Of a DNA stretch of 64,000 bases, positions 51,726-58,286 are shown one piece after another (within the stretch, counting starts at the first letter, position 1; every line of letters starts with the position of its first letter). A program made the translations under genes and the position numbers. The stretch is taken from IMG/VR virus record IMGVR_UViG_3300032323_002843, positions 23,909 to 87,908 of that record. The stretch is one strand, 5' to 3'. The notes below the pieces were generated by a model. It searched no databases. It was not told where the DNA came from and saw nothing but the letters and a program-made list of their open reading frames with translations. Source of the DNA: a virus.

Positions 51726-51732
51726 ATAAATA
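51726..51732 (-). promoter_or_regulatory. Late promoter box
   Basis: CATATATTTATTGT, 10 nt before ATG 51715; the first late box met when reading from the early region. Confidence 0.48.
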
Positions 51733-51792
51733 TATGCAGGTATAACAGAACGTATCTCCCTTATGTAGTCTTGTGGCTACCAACACCAATCT

Positions 51793-51963
51793 CTAGATAC
51801 GTATATACAATTTCCTTAGCATTAAAGCATGCCATATCGCATGTAACGACATAAAACCCACAAATTGTAATATATTAAATCCAATGATATTAATATGATA
51901 GTGGTGAAAACAAATTAGGATTATATGACCTAATAAAGTTAATAAGATATTAGTTAATTTCAT
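51793..51963 (-). CDS. Small membrane protein (56 residues)
   Basis: Hand-translated ORF of 56 residues, ATG at 51963 overlapping the end of the T5orf172-type gene by 14 nt. Hydrophobic and His-rich: MKLTNILLTLLGHIILICFH, HYHINIIGFNILQFVGFMSL, then a basic end (LMLRKLYIRI). Two membrane segments are predicted by eye. The function is unknown; a holin or host-membrane modifier is possible. It fills an otherwise empty gap. Confidence 0.5.
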   Translation of the reverse strand: MKLTNILLTLLGHIILICFHHYHINIIGFNILQFVGFMSLHAIWHALMLRKLYIRI

Positions 51964-52438
51964 TTGATTTGTATTTTTTACCTATATTTTCAATAATAAT
52001 GCGCGCATCATCAGATGATATTTGAAACCCCTCGCGTTTTGGATTAACACGTACGCCAATGTCTTCAAGATGTGTGTGTATATCATGCTCAAGTGAACGA
52101 CCATCTGGACACTTATATGAGAATACCGCGTACCAAGGCGTAATAACACCCGTAGCTGAGTTGATCTGTTTAACTCTATCGTATACTGTCGTGGTAGTAA
52201 AGCCAATTTTACATATACCTGGAATAGATGGGTTAACAAGAATGTAAATATAATGGGGGTGTTGTGGGGTATTTGTTGGATCTAACCAGGCTGCACCGTA
52301 GTATGTGATTTCTTCCCAACCTGGGTCATTAGGGATGGGGGTAAGGGTGTAAGCAATAGCACGGTGCATATTATAACGCATATCACTGCTGCTTAATGGG
52401 CGATACTGCTTAGCCTCATCGTGTGTTAAACGTTTCAT
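51950..52438 (-). CDS. T5orf172/GIY-YIG-type nuclease domain protein
   Basis: A 162-residue protein whose second half is a T5orf172 domain of the GIY-YIG superfamily: HYIYILVNPSIPGICKIGFT (about residues 62-81), then a TTTTVYDRVKQINSATGV helix and RSLEHDIHTHLEDIGVR with the conserved Glu/His. The N-terminal 60 residues (KQYRPLSSSDMRYNMHRAIA) are of unknown fold. Such proteins are common in phage early regions; DNA cleavage is inferred from the family. Confidence 0.75.
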   Translation of the reverse strand: MKRLTHDEAKQYRPLSSSDMRYNMHRAIAYTLTPIPNDPGWEEITYYGAAWLDPTNTPQHPHYIYILVNPSIPGICKIGFTTTTVYDRVKQINSATGVITPWYAVFSYKCPDGRSLEHDIHTHLEDIGVRVNPKREGFQISSDDARIIIENIGKKYKSNEIN

Positions 52439-52635
52439 TATTTACGAAGTTTAATTTGTCCTAAATAAATTATTACAACTATTGGGAACATTAACCAACC
52501 TATTATCAACCCACCAACTAAGTTAATTGATAAATCAAGTAGTGTGTGACGATGATTATTTTCGTGTTCGCGTATACTGACAAACCCAGCGATGAATAAT
52601 CCGCTGAATAACACGTATGAGAGAAATATTGACAT
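52438..52635 (-). CDS. Small two-span membrane protein
   Basis: A 65-residue protein: two membrane segments (SYVLFSGLFIAGFVSI and LVGGLIIGWLMFPIVVIIYL) joined by a His/Asn-rich loop, and a basic end. Overlaps the T5orf172-type gene by 1 nt. Function unknown. Confidence 0.6.
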   Translation of the reverse strand: MSIFLSYVLFSGLFIAGFVSIREHENNHRHTLLDLSINLVGGLIIGWLMFPIVVIIYLGQIKLRK

Positions 52636-52653
52636 AACCTTTTATTTGTTTAC

Positions 52654-52827
52654 TTAAATATCCGATTGGGACTTTGCCTGTACAACGCTTCCACTTAAAA
52701 TAGCTTGGTTGTATTCTTCAAGCGTTAGTCCGTATTGTGCTGCTTGCGCTTCGCGTTGTTGTTGAATGTATTGTTCAAATGCTTCTTTAGTGAGCATCAT
52801 ACTGTCTTGTATATACTTTGTCGACAT
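52654..52827 (-). CDS. Small helical protein
   Basis: A 57-residue protein read from ATG 52827 (MSTKYIQDSMMLTKEAFEQY); the longer frame back to 52968 has a basic aromatic N-terminus that does not look coding. The rest is a Gln/Glu helix (IQQQREAQAAQYGLTLEEYN) with a Ser/Val tail. Unrecognised. Confidence 0.5.
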   Translation of the reverse strand: MSTKYIQDSMMLTKEAFEQYIQQQREAQAAQYGLTLEEYNQAILSGSVVQAKSQSDI

Positions 52828-52984
52828 AAAAAGTTTTGTTAAGAGGTAGTTTTGTGGTTTTATAAAGTGGTTCCAAAAGGGGTTAAATGGAAATTCGCGA
52901 ATAAATATGGGGTATATGCGTATATATGTTCGATGGGTAAAGATTGTGTTTCTGTTGAACATACCCATCTTTTTTTTACATTAA

Positions 52985-53116
52985 CCACGCCCCGTCGATG
53001 GACCGCAATTAGCATGGGAGCACTCCGCCGTCGAAACGCTATCGGATCGCTATCAACCGCGGGCGTCCCGCTATCCCTAAATTTTTTTAGAGATGCGGGC
53101 ATCGGGCATCATGCCC
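52985..53116. other. GC-rich structured island with phased CGCTATC repeats
   Basis: In the 290-nt gap 52828-53117, bases 52985-53116 are conspicuously GC-rich compared with the AT-rich surroundings. They contain three copies of CGCTATC at 53037, 53048 and 53069 (spacings 11 and 21, close to one and two helical turns) and dense short dyads: GCGGG-CGT-CCCGC at 53059-53071, GATGC-GG-GCATC at 53092-53103, GGGCAT-C-ATGCCC at 53104-53116. An operator array, origin element or structured RNA are all possible. Confidence 0.5.
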
Positions 53117-53117
53117 A

Positions 53118-53324
53118 TTAAATTTTAATCCCCACGGTAGCCATCATGCGTTTGTACTCGTCTGGTGATTCGTCGCCGTATCCACCTGAATTATTATCAT
53201 CATCCATTACTTCATCTAGTATCATCTGCGCTTCAGCTTTAGTTACCCAACCATTGCCGTCTACATCAACTATGTTTCCTACATAGTACATGTCATTCAT
53301 GTTCATTAATTCGTTTACATTCAT
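53118..53324 (-). CDS. Small EF-hand-like protein
   Basis: A 68-residue protein. Residues 20-32 hold DVDGNGWVTKAEA, a good EF-hand loop (Asp-x-Asp-x-Asn-Gly-x-Val). An acidic DDDNNSGGYGDESPDEYKRM tail follows. Calcium binding is inferred from the loop. Role unknown. Starts 2 nt after the next upstream gene ends. Confidence 0.65.
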   Translation of the reverse strand: MNVNELMNMNDMYYVGNIVDVDGNGWVTKAEAQMILDEVMDDDNNSGGYGDESPDEYKRMMATVGIKI

Positions 53325-53325
53325 A

Positions 53326-53538
53326 CTATTTAATTTTAATAAAGTTATAATTATCTGATTGTCTCATAAGTCTGAGTTGGTAATTAGTGTGTTCAATGTA
53401 TTTATTACCTTCGTTTACATCGTTCACAGCCATCATTCTGTTTTCCCCTAACACATACCATCCATCAGCTCGTTCTTCTAAACGTAATGGACCACTTAAA
53501 TCGAATGTTTCACCGTCTGTAAATGTTAATTTGCTCAT
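53326..53538 (-). CDS. Small hypothetical protein
   Basis: A 70-residue, beta-rich protein (LTFTDGETFDLSGPLRLEER; WYVLGENRMMAVNDVNEG). Unrecognised. It has its own early promoter box 18 nt upstream and is followed within 2 nt by the EF-hand gene. Confidence 0.6.
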   Translation of the reverse strand: MSKLTFTDGETFDLSGPLRLEERADGWYVLGENRMMAVNDVNEGNKYIEHTNYQLRLMRQSDNYNFIKIK

Positions 53539-53556
53539 GTTTTATTATTTGTGTAC

Positions 53557-53566
53557 CGTGAAGATA
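53557..53566 (-). promoter_or_regulatory. Early promoter box
   Basis: TATCTTCACG on the minus strand, 18 nt before ATG 53538. The GGCTGAAT element 9-10 nt further upstream overlaps the Trp-Ala-Glu-stop of the previous gene. Confidence 0.5.
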
Positions 53567-53572
53567 TGATTA

Positions 53573-53803
53573 TTATTCAGCCCAACCACTAAATGGATCA
53601 ACATATTGCTTTAGCTCATCAATGTTCATTTTCCATGCTGCGGTTTGTGTTTTCACTATCGCTGTTACCTTATTCATTTTAGTTATGATACCGTATTCAG
53701 TGTTTAGGTACGTGCTCATACCTCGCTCGTTAATTGATCTGTTGAATTGAACGCGATCGCCTACTTGAAATGTTACTACTGGTTGTGTTGTTATTTGTTT
53801 CAT
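53573..53803 (-). CDS. Small SH3-like barrel protein
   Basis: A 76-residue protein read from ATG 53803 (MKQITTQPVVTFQVGDRVQF). VTFQVGDRVQFNRS then EYGIITKMNKVTAIVKTQTA is the strand pattern of a small SH3-like or KOW-type barrel. Ends Trp-Ala-Glu, where the coding sequence doubles as the upstream element of the next promoter. Unrecognised family. Confidence 0.58.
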   Translation of the reverse strand: MKQITTQPVVTFQVGDRVQFNRSINERGMSTYLNTEYGIITKMNKVTAIVKTQTAAWKMNIDELKQYVDPFSGWAE

Positions 53804-53816
53804 ATCATTATTATGA

Positions 53817-53826
53817 CGTGAATATA
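53817..53826 (-). promoter_or_regulatory. Early promoter box
   Basis: TATATTCACG, 13 nt before ATG 53803. It lies immediately after the coding end of the zinc-site gene (54060). Confidence 0.5.
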
Positions 53827-53835
53827 TAATCATGG

Positions 53836-54060
53836 CTATGCCATGACACATTTATCTGCTTCTAACTGTTGATACTTAGCTACACATTTAGGACATCCAA
53901 TGTGTTCCATACCTTCTATAGCTACCCAGTTGCTAGATAACATCGGACGTCCACACATTGTTACTGGTTCACCTGATTTAGCGATGTGAGCTGTATTGCT
54001 CCATACATCACCTTTACCTCCAAACATGTAATGTTCATTGTCTAATTGATACTTTTCCAT
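53836..54060 (-). CDS. Small zinc-site protein
   Basis: A 74-residue protein with two Cys motifs: CGRPMLSSNW (residues 37-46) and IGCPKCVAKY (about 58-67), together a treble-clef-like or ribbon zinc site. It resembles small phage and plasmid proteins with a CGxx...CPxC layout. Nucleic-acid or protein binding is inferred. Unrecognised family. Confidence 0.6.
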   Translation of the reverse strand: MEKYQLDNEHYMFGGKGDVWSNTAHIAKSGEPVTMCGRPMLSSNWVAIEGMEHIGCPKCVAKYQQLEADKCVMA

Positions 54061-54081
54061 ACGTTTAATTTTTAATTTTTA

Positions 54082-54396
54082 TTATACCGTGAATATACGT
54101 GATTGGCTCTGCCTATACTGTGGTTCAGTGTATAGATCATTGTAGAACTCAATTACCGTTTTCATGTGTGTATCGATGTGTGCAGCGTCTAGCTTGATCT
54201 TATCACTGGACCAGTTCAGTACACACGTATCATGATGGCTGCGGTGCCAAGTGATCGTATCGTCTATACTGGTGTAGTCGACTGGAACGAATAATACGGT
54301 ACCATCACCCTCATTATCGTGTACTTCATATCCCATTGACTCAGCTAGCTCATATGCTGCTTTATTGATCGCGTTTTTAATTTCTTTCTTGTTCAT
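54082..54396 (-). CDS. Small hypothetical protein
   Basis: A 104-residue protein (MNKKEIKNAINKAAYELAES). Mixed alpha/beta with a VHDNEGDGTVLFVPVDY strand. Unrecognised. The last codons coincide with the promoter of the next gene: the early box at 54088 and its upstream GGCAGAG element lie inside its coding end. Confidence 0.6.
   Translation of the reverse strand: MNKKEIKNAINKAAYELAESMGYEVHDNEGDGTVLFVPVDYTSIDDTITWHRSHHDTCVLNWSSDKIKLDAAHIDTHMKTVIEFYNDLYTEPQYRQSQSRIFTV
54088..54097 (-). promoter_or_regulatory. Early promoter box, inside upstream coding end
   Basis: TATATTCACG, 27 nt before ATG 54060, with GGCAGAGC upstream. Both lie within the last codons of the 104-residue gene. Confidence 0.5.
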
Positions 54397-54413
54397 ACTT
54401 ATTAATTTTATAG

Positions 54414-54423
54414 CATTAAGGTA
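54414..54423 (-). promoter_or_regulatory. Early promoter box, variant
   Basis: TACCTTAATG, 17 nt before ATG 54396; same variant as at 61364. Upstream lies a GTCAGAACTGGC element. Confidence 0.42.
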
Positions 54424-54507
54424 GGTAGCCAGTTCTGACCACCCACATCTATTTAATTTAATATATTAATATTTTCAAACTATTTCATTATAATATATTA
54501 TTTTAAT

Positions 54508-54879
54508 TTAACTATATTTTTCTACTATTTTATTAATTAATTCATCTACATTTATTTCTTTACCTATACTATATAATACTAAATCATTATACACATTTAA
54601 ATTATTATTAAACATTACTTTAATTTCATCATTATAATCTCTATAAACACTATTAATATTATATTTACTTCTAACTTTATTAACTATTTCATTATATATT
54701 TTACTTTTTTCATCTTTCTTTTTATTTAATTCAATTATTTCTTTATTTAATTTTTCTAACTTTTTATAATCCACATCTTTTTCTAATTTACCTTTAATTT
54801 TTTCATACTTAATTTCATTAACTCTTTTACCAATTTCAATACTTAAAACACTCATTTCACTACTACTTAACTTTTTCAT
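54508..54879 (-). CDS. AT-rich coiled-coil protein
   Basis: A 123-residue protein, Lys/Asn/Ile-rich with a central coiled coil (YKKLEKLNKEIIELNKKKDE) and a C-terminal helix. Its base composition is clearly more AT-rich than its neighbours, suggesting recent acquisition. No family recognised. No early promoter box is visible directly upstream. Confidence 0.55.
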   Translation of the reverse strand: MKKLSSSEMSVLSIEIGKRVNEIKYEKIKGKLEKDVDYKKLEKLNKEIIELNKKKDEKSKIYNEIVNKVRSKYNINSVYRDYNDEIKVMFNNNLNVYNDLVLYSIGKEINVDELINKIVEKYS

Positions 54880-55048
54880 ACTTTTTTAATTTTAATTTTT
54901 AATAATTTAATATAATTAAATATAAGTAATTAATTTTGACCTTTAAAATATTTATGTATATTTTTGAATAGTTTTTTTTTAGTGGTAGGGGGGAAGGATG
55001 TGAGCTGGAGGAAGTACATCCCAGAAACGCTAGTAGCTGGACAGCGAG

Positions 55049-55072
55049 GGAGCCGGGTGAACACCCAGCTCC
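55049..55072. terminator. GC-rich hairpin in the 54.9-55.1 kb gap
   Basis: GGAGC-C-GGGT/ACCC-A-GCTCC with a 4-nt GAAC loop, in the 228-nt gap between the coiled-coil gene and the HWDGYP protein. It sits where the 55108 gene ends and probably terminates that transcript, though no T-run follows. No gene is seen in the rest of the gap. Confidence 0.45.
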
Positions 55073-55107
55073 GTCTAACCATTAAAAATTAAAAGTATGA
55101 ACCGTCT

Positions 55108-55497
55108 TTAAGCCACGGCGGCTAATATTTCTGTCGGCACTAGCACTCCAGTGTAATCCAATCTGGAGCAATCCCACTCGTGCTCGTTGTTATAAACGTA
55201 TATATAATCCACCCCGTAATTCATTCCCACTGCAGCTAGCTCACTGGTGTTTACATCTCTGGGCTCCACCATTCCCCACGGTTCGTTTCTGTCGCGGTGA
55301 TAAGCAGTACAACTGTCTGGTGTTGCGTCCAGTGAACTCAAATCCCCTAGCTCCATCAGTGCAGTTATTAACGCGGGTGTGTTGTAGTCGTGTACTAGTA
55401 ACTCCCCAACGTGTGCTGGATATCCATCCCAGTGGCAATAAATAATCTTAGTGATCCCATTATCCAAATTCATCCCAATCAATGATCTTGTAGCCAT
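55108..55497 (-). CDS. Conserved phage protein with HWDGYP motif
   Basis: A 129-residue protein read from ATG 55497 (MATRSLIGMNLDNGITKIIY), with an early promoter box 22 nt upstream. CHWDGYPAHVGELLVHDY (about residues 21-38) is the mark of a small family widely found in phages and bacteria with no known biochemical role. The ending YIYVYNNEHEWDCSRLDYTG is also family-like. The longer frame start at 55572 is not needed. Confidence 0.74.
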   Translation of the reverse strand: MATRSLIGMNLDNGITKIIYCHWDGYPAHVGELLVHDYNTPALITALMELGDLSSLDATPDSCTAYHRDRNEPWGMVEPRDVNTSELAAVGMNYGVDYIYVYNNEHEWDCSRLDYTGVLVPTEILAAVA

Positions 55498-55519
55498 AAC
55501 TTTAATTTTAATTTTATAA

Positions 55520-55529
55520 CGTAAATGTA
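55520..55529 (-). promoter_or_regulatory. Early promoter box
   Basis: TACATTTACG, 22 nt before ATG 55497. A TTTG lies exactly 20 nt further upstream, matching the Bacteroidota -33/-7 spacing, and GGCAGAT lies in between. Confidence 0.55.
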
Positions 55530-55558
55530 TGTACAAAAAATCTGCCCACCAAATTCGT

Positions 55559-55765
55559 CTATAAAAAAACATGTTGGTTGACCCCGTGAAGTGAACTCAC
55601 TCGGTGCTCCCTCATCCAGCTGAACTGGTCTGGTTGAGCGTCTGGAGTGCAGGTGGAGCAAGGGACCTGAACACCGTACTCTAGATTGATTGGTTCCCCA
55701 CTGATGCGTACACCAAAAAAGAACGTTAATAAAAAATTGATAATAATGTCTATATATTGCTTCAT
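55559..55765 (-). CDS. Possible small protein with one membrane segment
   Basis: A 68-residue ORF from ATG 55765 (MKQYIDIIINFLLTFFFGVR). The hydrophobic N-terminus is followed by a region of much higher GC (INLEYGVQVPCSTCTPDAQP, then DQFSWMREHRVSSLHGV). A real gene is plausible because the frame stays open and the region has no other gene, but no promoter box is evident. The CSTC pair could bind metal. Confidence 0.4.
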   Translation of the reverse strand: MKQYIDIIINFLLTFFFGVRISGEPINLEYGVQVPCSTCTPDAQPDQFSWMREHRVSSLHGVNQHVFL

Positions 55766-55834
55766 ATTAATTATAATAATGGTGATAAAAAAAATGAACA
55801 GACGGGATCTACTACGGACCCCGTCGTTCAAAAA

Positions 55835-56074
55835 TTATGCGGCAACCGCCTCAGCCTTAGCTGGTCTACCACGCTTGATCGTTTCACCAGCTGCGATCTT
55901 AGCTGCCTTAATGGCTAACTTAGCTTGACGCGCTGATCCCTCACTAGCTGGTCTACCACGCTTCACCTCACCACCAGCTGCAACGCGTGCTGCTCTGGCT
56001 TCTAGACGTGCTTGACGTGCTGATGTACTTACTGTTGGACGACCTCTCTTTGTTGATTTGTTTTCGTTTGACAT
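55835..56074 (-). CDS. AT-hook protein with three 29-residue repeats
   Basis: A 79-residue protein with three AT hooks, KRGRP at residues 9-13, 38-42 and 67-71, spaced exactly 29 residues apart. Each is followed by a SARQARLEARAARVAAGGE-type Ala/Arg helix. AT hooks bind the minor groove of AT-rich DNA, so it could coat or bend host or phage DNA. The GC content is well above its surroundings. A second AT-hook protein follows upstream at 56406. Confidence 0.78.
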   Translation of the reverse strand: MSNENKSTKRGRPTVSTSARQARLEARAARVAAGGEVKRGRPASEGSARQAKLAIKAAKIAAGETIKRGRPAKAEAVAA

Positions 56075-56108
56075 AACCTTTTGTTTTATTGTTTTTTAAT
56101 TATTATAT

Positions 56109-56118
56109 TATAAATGTC
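56109..56118 (-). promoter_or_regulatory. Early promoter box, degenerate
   Basis: GACATTTATA, 34 nt before ATG 56074; the least similar member of the set. It is placed by position and its TTTTG upstream. Confidence 0.35.
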
Positions 56119-56143
56119 TGGACAAAACATTGCCCAAAAAAAA

Positions 56144-56350
56144 TTACCTGATTAACGTTTTAGCCATATACTCTCCCCCACATCTTATTCCAGCATGAAA
56201 CATGTGTAATAGATCTATTGTACTATTCATTTCAAATTTGATAAGGTCTTGATTACCATCATCAAGCTTATCAACAACAACTCTATCTGCACCTAATGCT
56301 TCAACGATATAAGGAACTCTATCCTTACTAATAAACAATTCTACATTCAT
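56144..56350 (-). CDS. Small hypothetical protein
   Basis: A 68-residue protein read from ATG 56350 (MNVELFISKDRVPYIVEALG). Alpha/beta, slightly acidic, ending MFHAGIRCGGEYMAKTLIR. Unrecognised. Early promoter box 19 nt upstream. Confidence 0.58.
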   Translation of the reverse strand: MNVELFISKDRVPYIVEALGADRVVVDKLDDGNQDLIKFEMNSTIDLLHMFHAGIRCGGEYMAKTLIR

Positions 56351-56369
56351 AACTTTAATTTTTATTATA

Positions 56370-56379
56370 CATAAATCTA
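56370..56379 (-). promoter_or_regulatory. Early promoter box
   Basis: TAGATTTATG, 19 nt before ATG 56350, with a TTTTG 20 nt further upstream. Confidence 0.5.
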
Positions 56380-56405
56380 CACACAAAACCTCGACCGAAC
56401 AAAAC

Positions 56406-57065
56406 CTATCGACGAGCGCTTTTAGGGCGCCCGCGCTTCCCTCCAGTGCGTACTCTAGTGGCCGCCTTCTGGCTGACCCTCTGGGCGATCACCTCACTAG
56501 TGAGTGACGGACGTCCCCTCTTACCTGCGGGTTTGGGACCCACACTGGACAAAACCTTAGGGGTGGTTGACGCTGGACGTCCACGCTTACCTCCACTGCG
56601 CGTTGAGCGCTCAATTTTAGCTGCGTCTCTGGCTGCCTTAACTGCTGGATCCAGAGCTGGACGTCCCCTGCGGCCACCCTCTACTTTCACCTTCGGTGGC
56701 TTGCTCCCACGCTTCGCAGCACGTTCACGTGCCGCCTGAGCCTTCTCAGCTCGACGCAACATTTTATCCAATGTTTTCTTATGTTTAATAATCGCTGGGT
56801 GTAAACAAACCTGATCCATATCGTAGTTACGTACACCACCTCCCCCGTCACGTACCTCAAAACCACCGTTGGGAAAAAGCTTATGTTCACCTGGCGCCCA
56901 TTGGCGTATCAGATGGAACCATAAATTCTTCTCGTAAAAAAACGGTGCGGGTAAAACCCTATCGCCTGGCTTCATTACCATTAGCTCTGGCTCGATGTCG
57001 GTGTAGCTTAGGTATGTACCTAGTTTCGCACCACCCACTATAAAATCATTTTCTTTAACTTTCAT
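56406..57065 (-). CDS. AT-hook protein with four hooks and an N-terminal domain
   Basis: A 219-residue protein. The N-terminal 95 residues form a compact domain (DFIVGGAKLGTYLSYTDIEP, RVLPAPFFYEKNLWFHLIRQ, FEVRDGGGGVRNYDMDQVCL). The C-terminal half is a Lys/Arg/Ala tail with RRGRP at 132-136 and KRGRP at 160-164, 182-186 and 210-214. It is strikingly GC-rich for this genome. Minor-groove DNA binding is inferred from the hooks; the N-terminal domain may recruit another factor. Early promoter box 16 nt upstream. Confidence 0.78.
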   Translation of the reverse strand: MKVKENDFIVGGAKLGTYLSYTDIEPELMVMKPGDRVLPAPFFYEKNLWFHLIRQWAPGEHKLFPNGGFEVRDGGGGVRNYDMDQVCLHPAIIKHKKTLDKMLRRAEKAQAARERAAKRGSKPPKVKVEGGRRGRPALDPAVKAARDAAKIERSTRSGGKRGRPASTTPKVLSSVGPKPAGKRGRPSLTSEVIAQRVSQKAATRVRTGGKRGRPKSARR

Positions 57066-57081
57066 ATTTCTAATTGTATGA

Positions 57082-57091
57082 CGTAAATCTA
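57082..57091 (-). promoter_or_regulatory. Early promoter box
   Basis: TAGATTTACG, 16 nt before ATG 57065. TTTTG lies 20 nt upstream. Confidence 0.55.
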
Positions 57092-57117
57092 AGAAAAAAA
57101 CCTGGACAAAACAAAAC

Positions 57118-57300
57118 TTACTTCAAAAAATTTTTAAATTTATCTTTAATATTATTAAAAAACAATATACCAAAAAAAATTACTAAAAACAATGAAAAAT
57201 ACCTCCAGATGATATTAAATGGGAAAATATCCTTAAACATAACGGTACAAAACCCTACTAAGAAAAAAACAATTTCAATAAATAAATTATAATCTGTCAT
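57118..57300 (-). CDS. Small two-span membrane protein
   Basis: A 60-residue protein read from ATG 57300 (MTDYNLFIEIVFFLVGFCTV). Two hydrophobic segments (IEIVFFLVGFCTVMF, WRYFSLFLVIFFGILFF) and a basic C-terminus (KDKFKNFLK). It is preceded 4 nt upstream by an early promoter box, so the mRNA would be nearly leaderless. Function unknown. Confidence 0.55.
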   Translation of the reverse strand: MTDYNLFIEIVFFLVGFCTVMFKDIFPFNIIWRYFSLFLVIFFGILFFNNIKDKFKNFLK

Positions 57301-57304
57301 ATGA

Positions 57305-57314
57305 CGTAAATCTA
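57305..57314 (-). promoter_or_regulatory. Early promoter box, 4 nt before ATG
   Basis: TAGATTTACG, 4 nt before ATG 57300, with TTTG 20 nt further upstream. Confidence 0.55.
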
Positions 57315-57399
57315 AGAAAAAAACCCCGCCACGGCAAAAAAAAAACAAAAAAACAAAAAAAATTGGTTGAAAGTTACGAAAAAATTTTGACTAAGCCAA

Positions 57400-57665
57400 A
57401 AAAAATTTTACTACAAAAATTAGTACTACAAAATGTAGTTAATACTAAAAAAAGTAGTTTATTGGTAATCAATAAATAGTTGGTGTTTGTCGATAAAAAA
57501 GATGTGTTTGAGCAGAAAAAAAGTGGAATGGGTCGCATCACCACTCTACCCCCACTCAACCATCGTTCCACATACTATATAACTAAAGACAGTAGTTAGT
57601 AAAAAACTACCGTGTGTAGTTATCCTACGTTATGTAGTTTTCCACCCATTGTAATAAAAAACCTA
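57400..57665. repeat. Intergenic repeat region with GTAGTT motifs
   Basis: The 411-nt stretch 57315-57725 has no convincing gene. It contains five GTAGTT copies (57435, 57454, 57592, 57616, 57634) and an inverted AACTAC at 57605, plus two related CCTACGTTA/TTTG sites (57624 and 57662), in an otherwise poly-A-rich tract. These could be binding sites for an initiator or regulator. Nothing else visible except the hairpin at its right end. Confidence 0.5.
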
Positions 57666-57695
57666 CGTTTGTTAGTACAAAAAAGGCGCATTATC

Positions 57696-57713
57696 TAGCG
57701 CAAAAATGCGCTA
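57696..57713 (-). terminator. Terminator downstream of the 57726 gene
   Basis: Perfect TAGCGC/GCGCTA stem with a 6-nt A/T loop; on the minus strand a second GCGC block and TTTTTTG follow. It starts 13 nt after the stop of the 78-residue gene. Confidence 0.6.
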
Positions 57714-57725
57714 AAAAGCGCACGT

Positions 57726-57962
57726 TTACTTGATAATTTGTTCATATGTTCTCCAAATAACAGTACCATAAGGCGCATTATCCACAGGCATTGCCAACAT
57801 ACAATTACCATCCATGTTACCTACAGCCGCGAAGCCATATCCCTCACATATCCAGTTCTCATACGTACCGTCTTTTAATTTACCAAACACCTCCAATATA
57901 TCGAAATCACTCGGCATATCAGGGTCGTTTGCGTCGCACCATTGTTTACTAAAGTCTGCCAC
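57726..57962 (-). CDS. Small hypothetical protein
   Basis: A 78-residue protein starting with GTG at 57962 (MADFSKQWCDANDPDMPSDF). Trp/Cys/Gly-rich (YENWICEGYGFAAVGNMDGN). Acidic, beta-type. Unrecognised. Starts 3 nt after the zinc-site gene stop. Confidence 0.55.
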   Translation of the reverse strand: MADFSKQWCDANDPDMPSDFDILEVFGKLKDGTYENWICEGYGFAAVGNMDGNCMLAMPVDNAPYGTVIWRTYEQIIK

Positions 57963-57965
57963 TGT

Positions 57966-58268
57966 CTATCGTTTTTTATTATTATAATATTTTTCGTATA
58001 ATTCTTCTTCCTTTTTAGCACAATCATTACATTGAACTCCTCTACCTATTGTGTTTAATAATTGCTCGTATGTAGTTAAACCATCTAATTCCTTCATTTC
58101 ATCATCTGTTAGATCGGTTCGCTCTAAATTCACCCACCAATTGGCTCTACCCCATTTATCAATTAATGCTTCGGCTTCGGGAATTGGGATTGTCATTGAG
58201 ATAAATCCATAATAACAATCCGCTTTATCCTCACCGCAATGGTGACATCTATCTATTTTACTTTCCAT
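57966..58268 (-). CDS. Small zinc-site protein
   Basis: A 100-residue protein with CHHCGEDKADC (residues 8-18) and VQCNDCAKKEE (about 77-87), a split four-Cys zinc site. Between them is an alpha/beta stretch with GRANWWVNLERTDLTDDEMK. Perhaps a DNA or protein-binding module. Unrecognised family. Confidence 0.6.
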   Translation of the reverse strand: MESKIDRCHHCGEDKADCYYGFISMTIPIPEAEALIDKWGRANWWVNLERTDLTDDEMKELDGLTTYEQLLNTIGRGVQCNDCAKKEEELYEKYYNNKKR

Positions 58269-58286
58269 ATACTAAGATATAATATG

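Noticed and set aside
52852-53121. Two overlapping ORFs (plus and minus) through the GC-rich island
   Set aside because: Both lose the codon pattern of neighbours and follow palindromes; neither has a promoter or coupling. Treated as non-coding.
55571-55680. Possible tRNA or RNA gene in the GC-richer stretch
   Set aside because: No cloverleaf arms or T-loop consensus could be traced by eye; the stretch is better explained by the coding frame of the 68-residue ORF.
57374-57571. Minus-strand 65-residue ORF in the repeat gap
   Set aside because: Low complexity hydrophobic reading of poly-A/T and repeat sequence, without a promoter.
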